Below the pieces are notes generated by a model. It was given only the letters and a program-made list of their open reading frames with translations, did no database searches and was not told where the DNA came from. From positions 62,001 through 126,000 of the forward strand of contig JAGKWU010000014.1 in the NCBI GenBank assembly GCA_021151695.1: a DNA stretch of 64,000 bases, written 5' to 3'. The translations under genes were made by a program, and so were the position numbers. Position 1 is the first letter of the stretch; every line of letters starts with the position of its first letter. Origin of the DNA: Cellvibrionaceae bacterium. Lineage in GTDB: Bacteria; Pseudomonadota; Gammaproteobacteria; Pseudomonadales; Cellvibrionaceae. Below, one piece after another: positions 8,757-18,395 of the stretch.

Positions 8757-9785
8757 TTAGTGAGCGCTGGCCGCCAGATCATTATCCCAGTTAACGAGAA
8801 TCTGTTTCACGTAAAGGCCCGCGTCAGTCAGGTTGGCGTCTGTCCATTTACCGTCGGGCGCTGTGCCGGGCTTGAGCTGCGAGGCACCTTCCTTCTTGTC
8901 GTTGAGCGCCCAGTTGCACATGCTTAGGTAGTTTTTGCGGGCAAAGGCCAGCCAGAGCTCAGTTTCCTGTTTATTGATCCCGCCGTCGCCATTAGCGTTG
9001 ACGGAACCCCATTCGGTAATCATGAGGGCGATACCTTTATCCATCGCCTTTTGCGCTTTGTCGCGTAGCGATTGGCCATGGCTGCCGGCGTAAAAATGCA
9101 GGGTATAGGCGATGTTGCTAACACCGGTGAGCGGATCGGCGGCGGCCTTGTCTACATCCTGCGACCAGGTCTGGGTGCCGACAATAATCAGGTTGTCCGG
9201 GTCAATTGCGCGTATCTTGCCGATGACTTGCTCGGCATAGGGTTTGATCTCTTTGGACCAATCCACATTTTGCAGCGGCTCGTTGTAGATCTCGTAAATC
9301 AGGTTGGGCGTCTTGCCATATTTTTTGGCGATCTTTTCAAAAAAGCTCACGGCCAGGGCGGGATTTTTTTGGGCATCGTGTGCGTGCCAGTCAACAATCA
9401 CATAGATGCCCTGGGCGATAGCCGCATCGACAACGCGCTCGGCTTTAGTGAAGTTGCCTTCGGCATCCGCCGCATAGCCACCGTTTTTATCGGCACCTAT
9501 GGCGGCGCGAATAATCCCGGCCTTCCACTCCTTATGTACAAAACTCACGACATCGGCGTTGTAGTAGCGATCAGCACCCCAGCCGTTGTTGCTCCAGAAC
9601 AGGCTCGGCCCGGCGAAGGCTACGGGTGCGCCTTTACTATCGACGATGCGGTTCCCTTTGACGCTAAGCGCGCCATGCTCGGCGACCGGGTTGCTTTCCG
9701 CATAAGCGGCGATGGGCATAGCGGCAACAAGCACAAGCGCCGTGCAGGTGCGCTTGAGGGCGGTACAAATGAGTGAAAGTTTCAT
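8757..9785 (-). CDS. GH5 endo-beta-1,4-glucanase (subfamily 2-like)
   Basis: A 342-residue secreted retaining glycosidase, probably an endoglucanase. The signal peptide ends near AYA-ES (residue 29). The catalytic acid/base is E169 in IYEIYNEP and the nucleophile is E258 in LMITEWG; VDWHAHD and LHFYAGSHG are conserved subsites of cellulase-type GH5. It carries no CBM or linker. AAGGA eight bases upstream of ATG supports the start. It lies 126 bases downstream of the halogenase-like gene on the same strand, so it may be the last gene of that unit or have its own promoter; it has its own terminator. Confidence 0.92.
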   Translation of the reverse strand: MKLSLICTALKRTCTALVLVAAMPIAAYAESNPVAEHGALSVKGNRIVDSKGAPVAFAGPSLFWSNNGWGADRYYNADVVSFVHKEWKAGIIRAAIGADKNGGYAADAEGNFTKAERVVDAAIAQGIYVIVDWHAHDAQKNPALAVSFFEKIAKKYGKTPNLIYEIYNEPLQNVDWSKEIKPYAEQVIGKIRAIDPDNLIIVGTQTWSQDVDKAAADPLTGVSNIAYTLHFYAGSHGQSLRDKAQKAMDKGIALMITEWGSVNANGDGGINKQETELWLAFARKNYLSMCNWALNDKKEGASQLKPGTAPDGKWTDANLTDAGLYVKQILVNWDNDLAASAH

Positions 9786-9911
9786 TATTAAAATCCTTTC
9801 GGTGGTGTTGGTATTAGCGTTGGAATGAGATACAACTCCGTTTTACCACTTTTGGATTTTGCTTGCGCTGGCTTTTACATTTCCTTGCGCCAGATTTTTC
9901 AGCCAAGCTCA

Positions 9912-11426
9912 CTAGAGCATTGCAGCAGGCGAGCAGTTGGCGTTGATAAATTGCCTGTGGCTCGGTAGCCCTTGCACCGCGTCACTGATGCCGCTGGCGA
10001 TATTGCGCAGCTCTTGCGCCACTAATTGCTCGTCAAAGCTATCTACCAGAGGGTGGTAGTGATCAGGTATTACCTCGAAGCCCGCGAACATTGCCAGCCA
10101 GCTGTTGGTGCGGAAAAAATCCAGATAGTCGAGCGAGAGCTGCGCGGTATTTTTAAAGAGTGCAATAGTCTGCGCCAGTGAATCCGGAATAGGCGCCGAG
10201 CGACAGGCATCCCAAAAAGCCTGGCCGCTGCGTTGGTTGAGGTGGTAATGCAATACCAGAAAATCGCGCAGCCGCTCCTGACGAATACGCAAGAGGCGAT
10301 TGCTTTCGGTGATCAACATGGGGTTCCACTGACGATTAGGAAAATTGTCGATCAGCTGGTTAATACTTTCCTGAATCATATAAATACTGGTGGATTCCAG
10401 CGGCTCCATAAAGCCGCTCGCGAGCCCCAATGCAAAAACATTTTTATTCCACGACTGCTTGCGCATGCCGGTGGTAAAGCGCAGGAATTTGGGCTCCGCA
10501 AGCGCAGGGCCTTCGAGATTTTGTTCGAGCTGCGCCAAGGCGCGCTCGTCGCTGATAAAGTTACTGCAATACACATGGCCGTTGCCTACGCGATGCTGCA
10601 ACGGAATGCGCCACTGCCAACCGGCTTCGCAGGCGAGTGAGCGTGTGTAAGGTGCAGGCTCCAGGGTGCTTGCGCAGGGAATGGCGATAGCGCGGTCGCA
10701 GGGCAACCACTGTTGCCAATTTTCATAACCGGTTTTTAAAGTTTCTTCGATCAATAAACCTTTAAAACCGGAGCAGTCGATAAATAATTCGCCGCTAATT
10801 TTTTCGCCAGTATTGAGCTGCAATGATTCGATAAAACCACTGTGACTATGTTGCGTAACAGCCGTCACAGTGGCTGCAATGCGCTGCACTCCCAATTGCT
10901 GCGCATAGCGGCTGAGATATTGTGCAAACAATCCTGCATCAAAATGAAAGGCATAATTAAACGATGACAAGTCGCTGTCTGCATTGGCTTTGGGCAGTGC
11001 AAACTTCCCGGCGCGTGCAATTTGTGAAGCGAGGCAATAGGTATCCAGCGCTTGCGCCTGGCCCTGCTGTTTCATCTTGATCCAGAAGTGATGGAAATTA
11101 ATACCGTCGACCCGGGCGCCGTAACCGGCAAAGGGGTGCAAAAATTTTTCACTCGGTTTTTTCCAGCCGTCAAAATCAATCGCCAGTTTATAAGTAGCGC
11201 TGGTATTGCGAATAAAATCCAACTCGTCGATTTGCAAGGATTTTAAAAATTCTTTGATAAAGGGCACTGTCGCTTCGCCCACACCAATAGTGCCGATCTC
11301 GGCTGATTCAATCAGTGTGATCCTTAAATTGCTGCGCGAAAAACGTTTCGCGAGTGCGGCGGCAGCCATCCAGCCGGCGGTGCCGCCGCCTAGAATAACG
11401 ATTGATTGAATGCGATTATCTGACAT
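9912..11426 (-). CDS. Flavin-dependent tryptophan-halogenase-like protein
   Basis: A 504-residue cytoplasmic flavoprotein of the tryptophan halogenase family. Visible are the FAD-binding GGGTAGWM (13-20), the family motif GWQWRIP, a Lys (K80 in ATYKLAIDF) at the place of the catalytic Lys79 of PrnA, and a Glu in MEPLEST at the place of PrnA Glu346. The halogenation residues are thus kept. Genes of this family are common beside TonB receptors for carbohydrates in Xanthomonas, Caulobacter and Cellvibrio-type bacteria, where the substrate is unknown. It follows TonB receptor 1 after a terminator and a palindrome. No flavin reductase gene is adjacent. Confidence 0.85.
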   Translation of the reverse strand: MSDNRIQSIVILGGGTAGWMAAAALAKRFSRSNLRITLIESAEIGTIGVGEATVPFIKEFLKSLQIDELDFIRNTSATYKLAIDFDGWKKPSEKFLHPFAGYGARVDGINFHHFWIKMKQQGQAQALDTYCLASQIARAGKFALPKANADSDLSSFNYAFHFDAGLFAQYLSRYAQQLGVQRIAATVTAVTQHSHSGFIESLQLNTGEKISGELFIDCSGFKGLLIEETLKTGYENWQQWLPCDRAIAIPCASTLEPAPYTRSLACEAGWQWRIPLQHRVGNGHVYCSNFISDERALAQLEQNLEGPALAEPKFLRFTTGMRKQSWNKNVFALGLASGFMEPLESTSIYMIQESINQLIDNFPNRQWNPMLITESNRLLRIRQERLRDFLVLHYHLNQRSGQAFWDACRSAPIPDSLAQTIALFKNTAQLSLDYLDFFRTNSWLAMFAGFEVIPDHYHPLVDSFDEQLVAQELRNIASGISDAVQGLPSHRQFINANCSPAAML

Positions 11427-11493
11427 GGCTTGGCCTGATTTTTTTAATTTAAGAGTTTGGAAAATGACTCTTCCAGTTATCTACATTTCAAGA

Positions 11494-11595
11494 TTTCCCT
11501 TAGGTATCATTTTTCGAAACCTTCAAGTCATGGATGACTTGAAGGAGCTACAGGGACGTATTCATGCGTTTTCGAAAAATGATACCTAAGGGAAA
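11494..11595. repeat. Nested perfect palindrome (MITE-like element)
   Basis: Outer arms of 26 bases (11494-11519 and 11570-11595) are exact inverted copies containing TTCGAAAAATGATACCTAAG. Inside lies a second hairpin with perfect 11-base arms CCTTCAAGTCA / TGACTTGAAGG and a 4-base loop (11520-11545). It separates TonB receptor 1 from the halogenase-like gene. Confidence 0.8.
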
Positions 11596-11636
11596 GCTGA
11601 TTCGAAGTGCTGCTCTAATACACGTTCAAGCTAAAA

Positions 11637-11666
11637 AGCCGATGACGAATTACTCCGCCATCGGCT
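11637..11666 (-). terminator. Terminator of TonB receptor 1
   Basis: Arms AGCCGATG / CATCGGCT followed on the minus strand by five T; 26 bases beyond the receptor's stop codon. It should limit read-through into the halogenase-like gene. Confidence 0.85.
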
Positions 11667-11691
11667 CTCTTATTCCCGTGTTACTGCGCGA

Positions 11692-14600
11692 TTAAAACTT
11701 CGCCGTCACACCCGCGGTCACGCGGCGCTCATACAAATCGTATTGGGAAATATTGTCTTCCCAACCCGTGTACTGAATGGAATTTTCTTCCGTCAGGTTG
11801 TTGATCGCCAAAGAGACTTGCACAGCTTCGTTGATATCGTAGCTACCGGATACATCCACAAACATTTGCGGTTTCAACCATTTGTCCAAACCGTTGGGGT
11901 TGTTAATGGTCCAGTGGTTGTCTTGACCTTGGTACTGCTTGCTCAGGTAATTGCCAGCGATACGCGCCTGGAATTTTTCACCTTGGTACCAGAGCACCAG
12001 GTTACTTTGGTTTTCAGCGGTGTTGCTGAAAGGAGAGCGGTCGCCATTGGCCAACTTCTGGCTACCCTTGCTCGGTGAGTAAGTGTAGTTGAAGGTGATA
12101 CCTGTGTTGCTCAGGAAGCCTGGCAGGAAGGTCAGGCTTTGTTGCCACGCGAATTCATAACCGCTGATCACACCACCTTTGCCGTTGGACACTGTGTACT
12201 CAACCGCGCCGTCGCGCACTACACCATCGCTGTCAGCCAGGTTCGCGTTGAACTTGCTGTCGTTGAAGGTAAAGCTGTCGATACGCATATTGAAGTAGCC
12301 CAGCGATATCAATGAAGTCTCGTTGGGATACCACTCGCCTGCCAAACTGAAGGTGCCAGCTTCCCAAGGTTTCAAATTCGGGTTGCCGTTGTTGTTGCGC
12401 GAGTTAACACGTTGGAACGTTTCTTTCTGGCCGGTAACTGGATCAACCTGTTCGCCTTTGAAGTAGGTGATAGAACCCTGGCCCAGGCTGTCGAGATTTT
12501 GCAGTGACATGGTCTCGTTGTAAGCCGCTTTCACTTTCCACTCTTCACCCAAATTAAAAGTGGTGTTGAAGCTGGAGAGCGCATGGTTGTAAGACACGTC
12601 AGTCACTTCATCACCCAAGTCGAGATAGGTGGTGTGGTTGGGGTCAGTGCCCGCCAGAATGCGCGGATTCAACTTGCTTGGGTCAACCAGGTTGCGCGTT
12701 ACTTCCAAATCGGTTTTCACGTAACGCATACCGGCGTTACCGGTCATGCTCACATCATCGCTGAAGTCAGCGTCGAAGTTGAATTTCACAAATACCGATT
12801 GTTTTTTCTCGCCCACTTTATAAGAGCGATCAGGGTTAAGAATCTGCTCGCCTTTGCCGTACAAGTAGTTTTCGAACGCGACAGGATCATCGATCTTGTT
12901 CACATCGATCATGGGTACGTTCAGAGAAATACCTGAACCGGCTTTACCGAAGTTGCTCACGGTGGTGAGGTATTTGCTCAGCTTGGCGTCATCCAGGCCA
13001 AACACAGGCAACGGATCATAGGTAGCACCGTAAGCGGTACCGCCAAAGTTGCCAGCCTGACCAACGGCATAGCCCGCTTCGTGGTATTTGTTCAGCAGGT
13101 TAACGCCGTCTTTCACGTAACCGGATGGTGAGAAGAAGGACAAGCTTTCGTTAGTGGTGCTGCGATCAGAGAAGCGCAGACCAAAGTCCATGGAGGTGAA
13201 GCCTTTTTCGGCAAATTTGAAATTGCCGTCAGCGCGAACTACATCGGAGTCTGCATTCTGCTTGCCGCCGTCAATCCACGCTGAGTGGATGTACCAGGCA
13301 GACGTTGCTTTGGCCAGGTTCGCCAGTGTTGGATCAATGGAGAAGCTAACGGATTCGTCGTTCAACTTCAGGTGGCTTTTGTAGATATTGCCGTTGTCGA
13401 TAGCACCCGGGTTGATTTCTTCTTCAACTCCATTCGGGGTTCTCACCACTTTGCGACCGTAAGTTACCTGGGCGAAGGTGAGGGTGTTGTTGGTGCTGTC
13501 AGCAGTGCCATGAACCCAGCGAGTGCTACCGGTAAAAGCGCCACCGTTATCGTATTTCAACTCAAGGTTGGTGTTGAGCGCATCGGATTTACGGTAATCG
13601 CCCATCACACCAGCGCGCAGGCCGTTGATCAGGGTGTTGAACTCGGTGGCGTAGTAGCTGCGACCCGCCAGGCTCGCGTCATGCAGACCAGACTTGGGGA
13701 AAGCGTCGGTGAGGTTGTGGAACTGGCCGCGGTCGGTGCCGTTGGTCAGATACAAAAATTGGCCAGCGGATTTCTCGTCGATCTTGTTGTACACCACGTC
13801 AGCGTTCAGCTCCAGGCTGTCGCTCAGCATGGCGTTGAAGTTGTAGTTAACACCCAAACGCTCGCGCTCGGTTTGGCGGGACTGGATATTGCTATCCCAG
13901 CTGGCGCCTTCGATGATCTCGCTGCTCAGTTTGCCGTCGCCGTTAAGATCGGCACAGCCGGTGGATGGGCAACCCCAGGAGCTCTCCACCGCCAGATCCG
14001 GGTCCATAAAGCCGCGGTTGTCGGTGAGGGTAGAGTCGCTGTAAGACACCGCCAAAGAGGTAGCCAGGGCGTCGCTGATCTTCCAGCCAAACAGGGCGTT
14101 TACGTCGGGATCAGTGCCGGAGGATTCGCTGCCGGAACTAGCCTTGGCAGTACCAACGACGGTGAAGCCATCATTCAGCTTGAGTGAGCGTTTGGTTTGC
14201 AGGTCGATAGCGCCGCCCACACCGCCTTCCAGGTTGGTGGCTGACTGTGATTTGTACACGGTCATGCCTGACACCAGGCTGGAGGGGATGTCGGTAAAGT
14301 CAGCGCCGTTGCCGGTCAGGGCTTTGGCCGTCAAAAAGGTCTCACCATTGAGGGTTGCCAGTACTTGCTTCATACCGCGAATACTGACCTCACCACCTTC
14401 CTGGCCAGCTTTACGGCTGATCTGGATGCCGGTTACACGCTGCAGAGAGTCGGCAATAGTCACGTCGGGCAGCTTGCCTATGTCTTCGGCCAATACGGAA
14501 TCCACCACTTCGGCGGAATTGCGTTTGATATCGATCGCTTTTTCCTGGGCGCCACGTACACCGGTGATAACCAGCTCTTCAACGTTATCTTGTGCAAAGG

Positions 14601-14694
14601 CAGAGGTCGGGAGGGTGCTGAAAGCCACTGCCGCTATACAGCTGGACAGCAGGCTCTTTTTAAAGAGCAGGCTGGTTTTAAAAGGTTGATGCAT
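11692..14694 (-). CDS. TonB-dependent receptor 1 (Caulobacter-type), carbohydrate locus
   Basis: A 1000-residue outer-membrane receptor for energised uptake of a large ligand. A signal peptide (about 1-35, SAFA-Q) is followed by a TonB-box-like stretch (EELVITGVRG), a plug domain (SVLAEDIGKLPDVTIADSLQ, RVTGIQISR) and a long beta barrel ending VTAGVTAKF with the terminal Phe typical of outer-membrane proteins. Layout and length match the TIGR01782-type receptors used for oligosaccharides. AGGAG precedes ATG. Two 14-bp operator-like sites upstream are shared with the GH26 mannanase gene, which points to manno-oligosaccharides as the ligand (inference). Confidence 0.93.
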   Translation of the reverse strand: MHQPFKTSLLFKKSLLSSCIAAVAFSTLPTSAFAQDNVEELVITGVRGAQEKAIDIKRNSAEVVDSVLAEDIGKLPDVTIADSLQRVTGIQISRKAGQEGGEVSIRGMKQVLATLNGETFLTAKALTGNGADFTDIPSSLVSGMTVYKSQSATNLEGGVGGAIDLQTKRSLKLNDGFTVVGTAKASSGSESSGTDPDVNALFGWKISDALATSLAVSYSDSTLTDNRGFMDPDLAVESSWGCPSTGCADLNGDGKLSSEIIEGASWDSNIQSRQTERERLGVNYNFNAMLSDSLELNADVVYNKIDEKSAGQFLYLTNGTDRGQFHNLTDAFPKSGLHDASLAGRSYYATEFNTLINGLRAGVMGDYRKSDALNTNLELKYDNGGAFTGSTRWVHGTADSTNNTLTFAQVTYGRKVVRTPNGVEEEINPGAIDNGNIYKSHLKLNDESVSFSIDPTLANLAKATSAWYIHSAWIDGGKQNADSDVVRADGNFKFAEKGFTSMDFGLRFSDRSTTNESLSFFSPSGYVKDGVNLLNKYHEAGYAVGQAGNFGGTAYGATYDPLPVFGLDDAKLSKYLTTVSNFGKAGSGISLNVPMIDVNKIDDPVAFENYLYGKGEQILNPDRSYKVGEKKQSVFVKFNFDADFSDDVSMTGNAGMRYVKTDLEVTRNLVDPSKLNPRILAGTDPNHTTYLDLGDEVTDVSYNHALSSFNTTFNLGEEWKVKAAYNETMSLQNLDSLGQGSITYFKGEQVDPVTGQKETFQRVNSRNNNGNPNLKPWEAGTFSLAGEWYPNETSLISLGYFNMRIDSFTFNDSKFNANLADSDGVVRDGAVEYTVSNGKGGVISGYEFAWQQSLTFLPGFLSNTGITFNYTYSPSKGSQKLANGDRSPFSNTAENQSNLVLWYQGEKFQARIAGNYLSKQYQGQDNHWTINNPNGLDKWLKPQMFVDVSGSYDINEAVQVSLAINNLTEENSIQYTGWEDNISQYDLYERRVTAGVTAKF

Positions 14695-14795
14695 AACAAT
14701 CTCCTGGTTTTATAGTGTTGTTCTCGTGTTTGTTCGAGTCTCGTAACCCTCTTCCGGGTGCAGGTGAAGGTTACTTGGTGCGGCGCTAAAATAAA

Positions 14796-14809
14796 TGAAA
14801 CCGATTACA
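14796..14809. promoter_or_regulatory. LacI-type operator candidate, proximal, TonB receptor 1
   Basis: TGAAACCGATTACA, a near-palindrome about 100 bases before the receptor start. The surrounding 33 bases (14785-14817) match 31 of 33 with the region before the GH26 gene (21742-21774). Confidence 0.7.
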
Positions 14810-14999
14810 CAATCAACTCGAAAAAGTCGTATAAACACTAATTTGGTGCGTAGTGGTTAGCGATAACACGTTTTTATCAGCGGATTTTTTTTGGTAATTG
14901 TTCTTTTATTTAATTTAATTTGTTGATAATTAAGAAATTTTTATTTTCTTCTATGGAAGACCAAAATTGACAAAAAGTTAAGCTTTGTAAGCTTTTGTT

Positions 15000-15013
15000 T
15001 GTTATCGGTTACA
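15000..15013. promoter_or_regulatory. LacI-type operator candidate, distal, TonB receptor 1
   Basis: TGTTATCGGTTACA, 204 bases from the proximal site. The pair has nearly the same spacing as the pair before the GH26 gene (193 bases), which would suit repression through a DNA loop. Confidence 0.65.
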
Positions 15014-15042
15014 AAAAATGTGTGAATAAAAGTAATTTTTAC

Positions 15043-15069
15043 AAAAAGGAGGGCAGGTAGACTGCCCTC
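15043..15069 (-). terminator. Terminator of TonB receptor 2
   Basis: Arms GAGGGCAG / CTGCCCTC, five-base loop, followed on the minus strand by five T. A second inverted repeat (CTGTTGGCG / CGCCAACAG) lies nearer the stop codon. Confidence 0.85.
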
Positions 15070-15161
15070 AAAAGTGCTCCGAGGAGCTCTGTTGGCGTTC
15101 GAGGAGAAAGGGGGAATCCCGGCCCGCCAACAGAAAGGCGGGAGCCGGGGATTGAGAGGGT

Positions 15162-18100
15162 TTAGTACTTCACTTGCAGGCCAAGGGTGACACGGCGCTC
15201 GTTATAGAAGGTTGAGTCCACGTTGGATTCCCACTGGTTGTAGTACTCCTGATACTCCTGGGTGAGGTTGGTGCCCTGCAGTGAGAGCGTCATGTTTTTC
15301 ACAAACTCATAGCTGACAGAGGCATCTATGTAGTTGGTTGGCTTTTGGTAGTAGGCGAATTGGTAAGCGCCTTGCTCGGTGCGGCCAACGTACATTTTGC
15401 TGCGATAGTTATGGGCGATACGCGCTTGCAAGCCGTCCTTCTCATACCAGAGTGCCAGGTTGGATTGGTATTCGGAGTTGTTCACGCCAGGCGATTTGTT
15501 GCCGTAGTAATCGCGATCCGTCCCCTCGCTGGGCGACCAGGTGAAGTTGGCGTCCAGACCAAAGCCGCTCCAGAAGCTGGGCAGGAAATCGAAGGATTGT
15601 TTGTAGCCCGCTTCAACACCTTTGGTGGCATCGCCTTTTTTGTTGTAGCTGAGGGTGGATTGGATCGGGATTACACCGGTGAACTTGCCTGTCTCCGGGT
15701 CGTAACCGCGAATGGTGCCGTCATCATCCGGGATGTCGCTGCGGTAGATGCGGCGCGAGTCGATCGTGGTCAGCCCCTGCACCCAAAACACACCCAGGCT
15801 CAGCATACTGCTATCGCTGAAATACCATTCGTAACTCATGTCCGCATTGTATTGGCGGTTGGGCAGCAGCCCGGGGTTGCCGTTCTGGCTACCGGAGCTG
15901 GCGCAAGCCACCGGGCCGCCATTGGGGCGTGTGATGTTACAGGAGTTAACGTAATTGACATTCAAGCCGCCGCCCAGGGAATCTGTGTTGTGTGTACCTA
16001 TGGATTTGGTAAACGCAAAACGCAGTTTTTGTTCGCTGGTTAAATCCAGGGCGAGGTTAATCGCGGGCAGGAAATCGTCGTAACTATTTTCGGCGGTAAT
16101 GGTTTTACCTACCGCTGCCACCATGCCGGGGCCGAGCAGGTAGGTTGTGTTGTTGAAAACTACCGAGCTTGCAGAGCCGGAGACACTTTGATCAATGGTG
16201 TAGTCGGTTTTGATGTAGCGCAAACCGAGATTCCCCTTCAGCGGCAAACCAAAAATATCGCGGTCGATATTCGCCTGGAAATACGCCGACATCGTTGTGT
16301 CATTGATGTCGTAAACGTTAGCGGCATCCGGCACCAGTATATGCGGGCCGTACATTTTTTCATGCCAGGCAATTGGATTATCCATTGCTTTAGGATCAAT
16401 AAAATACACAGTACCTATGCCGGTAGTGCCGTAAAAATCGCTGATGCCTTTGATCATGCCCTGGGCATTCAAATCCGTGAACGAAATAGGTGAAACATAG
16501 GATTCACCCGTGACAGGTGCGGGCGACACTGTGTCCTTCCAGCGTGCGACAAAAGGATCACCGTATTCGTTGGTGCGCAGCAAACCGCCGATCCATCCCT
16601 CTTTGGAAACATTGCGCTCACCGTAACGCAAACCTACGTCGACAGAGGTAAACGTTTCGAATAACGACGAATCAAATTTATAGCTGCCATCCATACGCAA
16701 AATATTTAAATCTGCATTGGAATAGGTGCCCGTCAAGTTAGCAGATTTTGGGCTGTAGCGATTCAGGTTGCTGCCAAAAACTTCGTTAACAGTACCGGCA
16801 CTACCGTCGGCATTAGTAATGGGCAGATTTTGGTTGGGCAGAACCCAATGTTGTTTGCCTCCGTTGTAGCTGATGTGAATCGGGATTTGCGTAAACGAAT
16901 TTGCAACCTCGGTACCATCGGGCAAGGTTGCGTTAAAACCGCCGTAGCCCCAGGGGTTGGCCCAGGACTGGGTGCCGTGCGCCGGGCGATAAATATCATT
17001 GATTTGTGAGCCATCGGTGATGGTGGAATCCACGGTACTGTTCGCCAAATCGTTTACCGCTTTGCCGTAAATCCAACGCAATTTTCCGGTGAAGGCACCG
17101 CCATTGTCGTAGTTCAATTCGATATTGGTGTTGATGGCTTCCTTGTCGGTGGCGATTGTCTGGTTCTGGGTTTTTACCAAGCGCGTTTGCCAGAGGCCGG
17201 ATTTAATCGTGTAGAGGTTGCCCGCTTGCACAGTGGATTCGTGAGTAGACATATCGTGCGTAATGTTGGGGTACGCGGTCAGCCCATCTTCATCCGGCGT
17301 TGCCCAGCCAATGGTTTTTTGCCACGACTGCTCGGCCACAAAGGCGGCCATATAAGTGTGTTCTTCCAATTTGGTGTAGAAAACATCGCCGGTTAATTCG
17401 AAGGCATCGTTAATTTTGTATTGGATGGAACCATTCACACCGGTTCTGTCGCGATCAATAAAACGGTTAGCTGCCTGATGGCCCTCAAACGAATAAAACG
17501 CATCGTTGGTATCGCCATCGCCGTTTACATCCACATTGCCTTGCACAAATCCGGTTTCTTCCGTGGCCATGTTGCGCCAGCCAGACCAGGTACCGGGGTT
17601 TCCGCCCTGTGAACCATTCCAATAATCTGCAAGGTAGCTGGAGCCTTTGGAAATATTTAAAGTCGCACCAAATTCGTCGTTGTTGTTATAGCCAACAAAG
17701 CCGGAAAAAGTGCCGTCGGTTTGTTTGCCCAGTGCGCCTTGCGCTGCTTCAATTTTGCCAACGACGGTGAAGCCGTCTTCCAATAAAAATGGACGATTGG
17801 TTTTTAAATTGACGGTACCGGCGAGACCGCTCACCACATTTTTGGCTTCGGCGGATTTAAACACTTCGATGCCTGACACCATAGTGGAAGGAATATCGGC
17901 AAAGTTGGGCGATACCGTGGTGATGGAACCGGCGGACAACATTTGCTCGCCGTTGAGTGTGGTAGTCACGTTGCTATTGCCGCGAATATTCACGCCCGCA
18001 CCTTCACCGCCGGAGCGCGTGATCTGGATGCCTGTTACGCGTTGCAATGAGTCGGCGATAGTCGCGTCTGGTAATTTGCCGATATCGGTTGCCGAAATGG

Positions 18101-18290
18101 CGTCGACCACAGAGCCCGCATTGCGTTTGGTATCAATCGCACTTTTGGTGGCTTCGCGAATACCGGAAACAACGACTTCGGTAACGTCGTTATCGTCCTG
18201 CGCCAGCGCTACGGCGGATTGTTGCAACAGCAGCGCGGCTACAGTCGCAGAGAGTAAATTTTTACTAAATACTTGTTTAGGGAAAGACAT
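15162..18290 (-). CDS. TonB-dependent receptor 2 (Caulobacter-type), carbohydrate locus
   Basis: A 1042-residue outer-membrane receptor. The signal peptide ends near ALA-Q (residue 30), then comes a TonB-box-like TEVVVSGIREA, a plug (AISATDIGKLPDATIADSLQ, RVTGIQITR), and a beta barrel ending RRVTLGLQVKY with terminal Tyr. It is a paralogue of receptor 1: the first 130 residues line up closely, the barrels diverge, so ligand preference probably differs. It lies 105 bases after the GH26 mannanase gene on the same strand with no terminator between, so the two are likely co-transcribed: the enzyme cuts polymer at the surface and the receptor imports the products. AGGAA precedes ATG. Confidence 0.93.
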   Translation of the reverse strand: MSFPKQVFSKNLLSATVAALLLQQSAVALAQDDNDVTEVVVSGIREATKSAIDTKRNAGSVVDAISATDIGKLPDATIADSLQRVTGIQITRSGGEGAGVNIRGNSNVTTTLNGEQMLSAGSITTVSPNFADIPSTMVSGIEVFKSAEAKNVVSGLAGTVNLKTNRPFLLEDGFTVVGKIEAAQGALGKQTDGTFSGFVGYNNNDEFGATLNISKGSSYLADYWNGSQGGNPGTWSGWRNMATEETGFVQGNVDVNGDGDTNDAFYSFEGHQAANRFIDRDRTGVNGSIQYKINDAFELTGDVFYTKLEEHTYMAAFVAEQSWQKTIGWATPDEDGLTAYPNITHDMSTHESTVQAGNLYTIKSGLWQTRLVKTQNQTIATDKEAINTNIELNYDNGGAFTGKLRWIYGKAVNDLANSTVDSTITDGSQINDIYRPAHGTQSWANPWGYGGFNATLPDGTEVANSFTQIPIHISYNGGKQHWVLPNQNLPITNADGSAGTVNEVFGSNLNRYSPKSANLTGTYSNADLNILRMDGSYKFDSSLFETFTSVDVGLRYGERNVSKEGWIGGLLRTNEYGDPFVARWKDTVSPAPVTGESYVSPISFTDLNAQGMIKGISDFYGTTGIGTVYFIDPKAMDNPIAWHEKMYGPHILVPDAANVYDINDTTMSAYFQANIDRDIFGLPLKGNLGLRYIKTDYTIDQSVSGSASSVVFNNTTYLLGPGMVAAVGKTITAENSYDDFLPAINLALDLTSEQKLRFAFTKSIGTHNTDSLGGGLNVNYVNSCNITRPNGGPVACASSGSQNGNPGLLPNRQYNADMSYEWYFSDSSMLSLGVFWVQGLTTIDSRRIYRSDIPDDDGTIRGYDPETGKFTGVIPIQSTLSYNKKGDATKGVEAGYKQSFDFLPSFWSGFGLDANFTWSPSEGTDRDYYGNKSPGVNNSEYQSNLALWYEKDGLQARIAHNYRSKMYVGRTEQGAYQFAYYQKPTNYIDASVSYEFVKNMTLSLQGTNLTQEYQEYYNQWESNVDSTFYNERRVTLGLQVKY

Positions 18291-18395
18291 AATTCGTTCC
18301 TGTGTACTTTTGGTTATTGTGAGAGGGCGCTCGCACTCGTCGCTCGCAATGGAGCTGAAGCTGGAGCGCCACTCTGCTCTTATATTTCGCGAGCC

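Noticed and set aside
9072..9776. 234-codon open frame antisense to the GH5 endoglucanase
   Set aside because: Shadow of a gene with intact catalytic residues.
13285..14187. Long open frame antisense to TonB receptor 1
   Set aside because: Lies wholly within a well-supported receptor gene, has biased composition as expected of a shadow frame, and no recognisable domain.
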